In this document: positions 16,365-17,822 of the stretch, piece after piece
Layout of the letters: every line of letters starts with the position of its first letter
Position numbering within the stretch: the first letter of the stretch is position 1
DNA from: JAQGHR01 sp031411935
GTDB lineage: Bacteria > Planctomycetota > Planctomycetia > Isosphaerales > Isosphaeraceae
Direction: 5' to 3'
DNA length: 17,822 nucleotides
NCBI GenBank assembly: GCA_031411935.1
Contig: JANOBY010000446.1
Coordinates: 1 to 17,822 of the forward strand
Notes under the pieces: generated by a model
Seen by the model: the letters and a program-made list of their open reading frames with translations, nothing else
Database searches by the model: none
Told to the model about the DNA's origin: nothing
Program-made: the position numbers and the translations under genes

Positions 16365-16391
16365 GCTCAACTGGGCTAGGCCCTGTTGAGC
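16365..16391. terminator. Strong 27-nt hairpin after the ABC-F gene
   Basis: GCTCAAC (16365-16371) pairs with GTTGAGC (16385-16391), and inside it GGGC (16373-16376) pairs with GCCC (16380-16383) around a TAG loop, leaving one T-T mismatch. That is 11 base pairs in 27 nt. It starts 55 nt past the ABC-F stop and precedes msrA. There is no T-tract on either strand, so it may be a Rho-independent-like terminator without U-tract, an RNA stability element, or a binding site. Confidence 0.5.
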
Positions 16392-16408
16392 GGGGGCCGC
16401 CTGGACGC

Positions 16409-16437
16409 TGGCCGCGTGGAGGAGATCGGCCTAGAAT
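16409..16437 (+). promoter_or_regulatory. Candidate msrA promoter
   Basis: TAGAAT (16432-16437) matches five of six -10 bases, and a weak TGGCCG (16409-16414) lies 17 nt upstream. It sits after the hairpin and about 76 nt before the msrA ATG. The same TGGCC(C/G)-17-TAGAAT layout occurs before PSD1-A. Confidence 0.3.
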
Positions 16438-16502
16438 GAACCTTTTCGCCACTGAAGGCGTAGGATCGACGTTGTTCGACGATCGTTGAGTCCCGAAAGC
16501 CC

Positions 16503-16507
16503 GGAGA
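16503..16507 (+). promoter_or_regulatory. Shine-Dalgarno site for msrA
   Basis: GGAGA lies 6 nt before the ATG at 16514 and 9 nt before the adjacent ATG at 16517, so either of the two neighbouring start codons could be used. Confidence 0.5.
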
Positions 16508-16513
16508 CAAGCC

Positions 16514-17158
16514 ATGATGCGGCTCGGTCGATTGCTCTGTCTCGCAGTCCTCGCTGCCCTGAGCGCGCCGGGGATCGTGACGGCCCAGGAGGACGGTGCG
16601 GAGACGAAGGCCCGGTCCAAGGTCGATCCCAAGGCCACCGCCAAGCTCCAGAAGGCCACCTTCGGCGGCGGTTGCTTCTGGTGCCTGGAGGCCGTGTTCG
16701 AACGCATCCCCGGGGTCAAGGCGGTCGTCTCAGGCTACGCGGGCGGGCACGTCCAGAAGCCCACCTACAAGCAGGTCTGCACCGGTCAGACCGGCCACGC
16801 CGAGGTCGTCCAGATCCAGTACGACCCCGAGGTCGTGACCTATGACAAGCTCCTGGAAGTCTTCTTCGCCTGCCACGACCCCACGACCCCGAACCGCCAG
16901 GGGCCCGACTATGGCCCCCAGTATCGCTCGATCATCCTCTTCGAGGACGACGCCCAGCGCGCCGCGAGCCAGGCCATGATCGAGAACCTCGGCGTGAACG
17001 GCGCCTTCTCCGACCCGATCGTCACCGAGCTCGTCCCCCTGAACAAGTTCTTCGCGGCCGAGGCCTATCACCAGGACTACTACCGGAAGAACAAGAACGC
17101 CCCCTACTGCCGGATGACCATCGCGCCGAAGCTCGACAAGCTCAAGCTCAAGCCGTGA
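16514..17158 (+). CDS. msrA: Peptide-methionine (S)-S-oxide reductase MsrA, exported
   Basis: This 214-aa enzyme reduces the S-epimer of methionine sulfoxide in proteins back to methionine. The active site GCFWC is at 53-57, with C54 as the nucleophile; E97 (GHAEVVQ) and the DYGPQYRS segment at 132-139 form the substrate pocket. C199 (APYCRMTIAPKLDKL) is a candidate resolving cysteine. Residues 1-24 (MRLGRLLCLAVLAALSAPG..AQ) look like a Sec signal peptide, followed by a 20-residue charged linker before the domain. The enzyme therefore probably works in the periplasm, where a membrane or thiol donor would have to recycle it. No msrB domain is fused or adjacent. The start codon pair ATGATG is preceded by GGAGA. 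The stop is 3 bp from the stop of the convergent SGNH gene. Confidence 0.97.
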   Translation: MMRLGRLLCLAVLAALSAPGIVTAQEDGAETKARSKVDPKATAKLQKATFGGGCFWCLEAVFERIPGVKAVVSGYAGGHVQKPTYKQVCTGQTGHAEVVQIQYDPEVVTYDKLLEVFFACHDPTTPNRQGPDYGPQYRSIILFEDDAQRAASQAMIENLGVNGAFSDPIVTELVPLNKFFAAEAYHQDYYRKNKNAPYCRMTIAPKLDKLKLKP

Positions 17159-17161
17159 AGC

Positions 17162-17822
17162 TCAGGGCACCAGCCGGAGCTCCAGGGGGACCGGCTGGGC
17201 CAGCTTTTTGATCTGCTCGTCAAGGGGTTCGGCCTGACGGAGGGCGTCCTCCATCGGCAGCCCTTTCGCGGTGTCGGGCCTCTTGTGCCCCACCTTGTCG
17301 AGCCACGCCGGGCTCAGGATACGCTCTTTTCGCCGGACCAGCTCCCCGAGTTCTTTCGATCGCCGGTTGCTTGAAAGCTCGGGGAACTTGAGCAGGTCGA
17401 GCCCCTCGGCTAGCTCCGCGCGGGAGGCCCGGCCGATCGAGCGGTTCCCCTCGTAAAGCGTGTATTGCTCGCGATCGAACCCCGTCACGATCAGGCGGTG
17501 GCGATTCAGTCTCGCATCGATCCCCTCGAGGGCGGCCAGCTTGTCGTTCCAGGTGGGATCGTGCGGCATGGGGATGCGCGTTGTCCAGGTGAACCGGACG
17601 CCGCCCGACTCCGCCTTCAGGTCCTTCACATCGCCCTTCGCCACGGTCAGCGATTTCGTATCGATCTCGGCGGTGTCTACTTCGCGGGGTACCTTCCACG
17701 ATTCGAGGATCGATTGCGCGATGAGCCAGTGACCGCTCGCGTCCATGTGCACCCCGTCGCCGGAAAATCCGTAAGCGGGATCCTGCTTGCGGGCGGCCTC
17801 GACGTGCAGGCGGATCGGCTCG
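17162..17822 (-). CDS. SGNH/GDSL-type hydrolase, C-terminal part only
   Basis: 219 residues of the C-terminal part are visible; the N-terminus lies beyond the right edge. The fragment contains GDGVHMDASGHWLIAQSIL, the block V motif of SGNH hydrolases that supplies the Asp and His of the catalytic triad. The GDS-like Ser, Gly and Asn blocks would be upstream, outside the window. The motif is followed by a roughly 180-residue C-terminal extension rich in charged residues (for example LYEGNRSIGRASRAELAEG), which many planctomycete members of this family seem to have but whose function I do not know. Members act as esterases, often on acetylated glycans or lipids. It converges with msrA, with 3 bp between stop codons. 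The call depends mainly on one motif. Confidence 0.75.
   Translation of the reverse strand, partial: EPIRLHVEAARKQDPAYGFSGDGVHMDASGHWLIAQSILESWKVPREVDTAEIDTKSLTVAKGDVKDLKAESGGVRFTWTTRIPMPHDPTWNDKLAALEGIDARLNRHRLIVTGFDREQYTLYEGNRSIGRASRAELAEGLDLLKFPELSSNRRSKELGELVRRKERILSPAWLDKVGHKRPDTAKGLPMEDALRQAEPLDEQIKKLAQPVPLELRLVP

Overview
The window looks like a chromosomal piece from a high-GC planctomycete, most likely of the Isosphaeraceae/Gemmata type. The main evidence is two large secreted proteins with the planctomycete layout of a cytochrome-c-like domain followed by DUF1549 and DUF1553 (called PSD1 here), each paired with a DUF1501 protein. A short protein with a LEPR-XLL-type N-terminus and the scarcity of strong Shine-Dalgarno sites agree with this. 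I see no tRNA, rRNA, CRISPR array, insertion sequence, integrase or phage gene, so this reads as ordinary chromosome rather than a mobile island.

Left part (1-5157, minus strand): an operon-like run in transcription order PSD1-A (930 aa), an HGSNAT/DUF5009-type membrane acyltransferase, and DUF1501-A, which runs off the left edge. Gaps are 24-27 bp. A GC-rich intergenic region with a 15-bp palindrome separates it from a plus-strand MGDG-synthase/MurG-like glycosyltransferase (5288-6421). A small coiled-coil protein converges on that gene (6444-6893, minus).

Middle part (7035-12124, minus strand): a second cassette, PSD1-B (1225 aa) followed by DUF1501-B. It has the same domain plan as the first, but PSD1-B carries two tandem copies of a roughly 178-residue module between DUF1549 and DUF1553, and no acyltransferase is inserted. 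An enolase-superfamily enzyme (12252-13640) is transcribed divergently from it. A gene-poor stretch of about 350 bp follows, holding only a doubtful 68-codon ORF.

Right part: a 146-aa LEPR-XLL-like protein (minus) and a divergent ABC-F ATPase (plus), with candidate promoters between them. After a strong intergenic hairpin comes an exported MsrA (plus). It converges on the C-terminal part of an SGNH/GDSL-type hydrolase that leaves the window on the right.

How the genes may work together (inference): the PSD1 proteins have Sec signal peptides and two CxxCH motifs each. The DUF1501 partners have twin-arginine signals and belong to the alkaline-phosphatase/sulfatase-like group. With the sugar transacetylase, the sugar-acid-type enolase-superfamily enzyme, the glycosyltransferase and the SGNH hydrolase, the region fits cell-surface glycan processing outside the cytoplasm. 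The substrate and the exact chemistry of PSD1 and DUF1501 cannot be read from the sequence.
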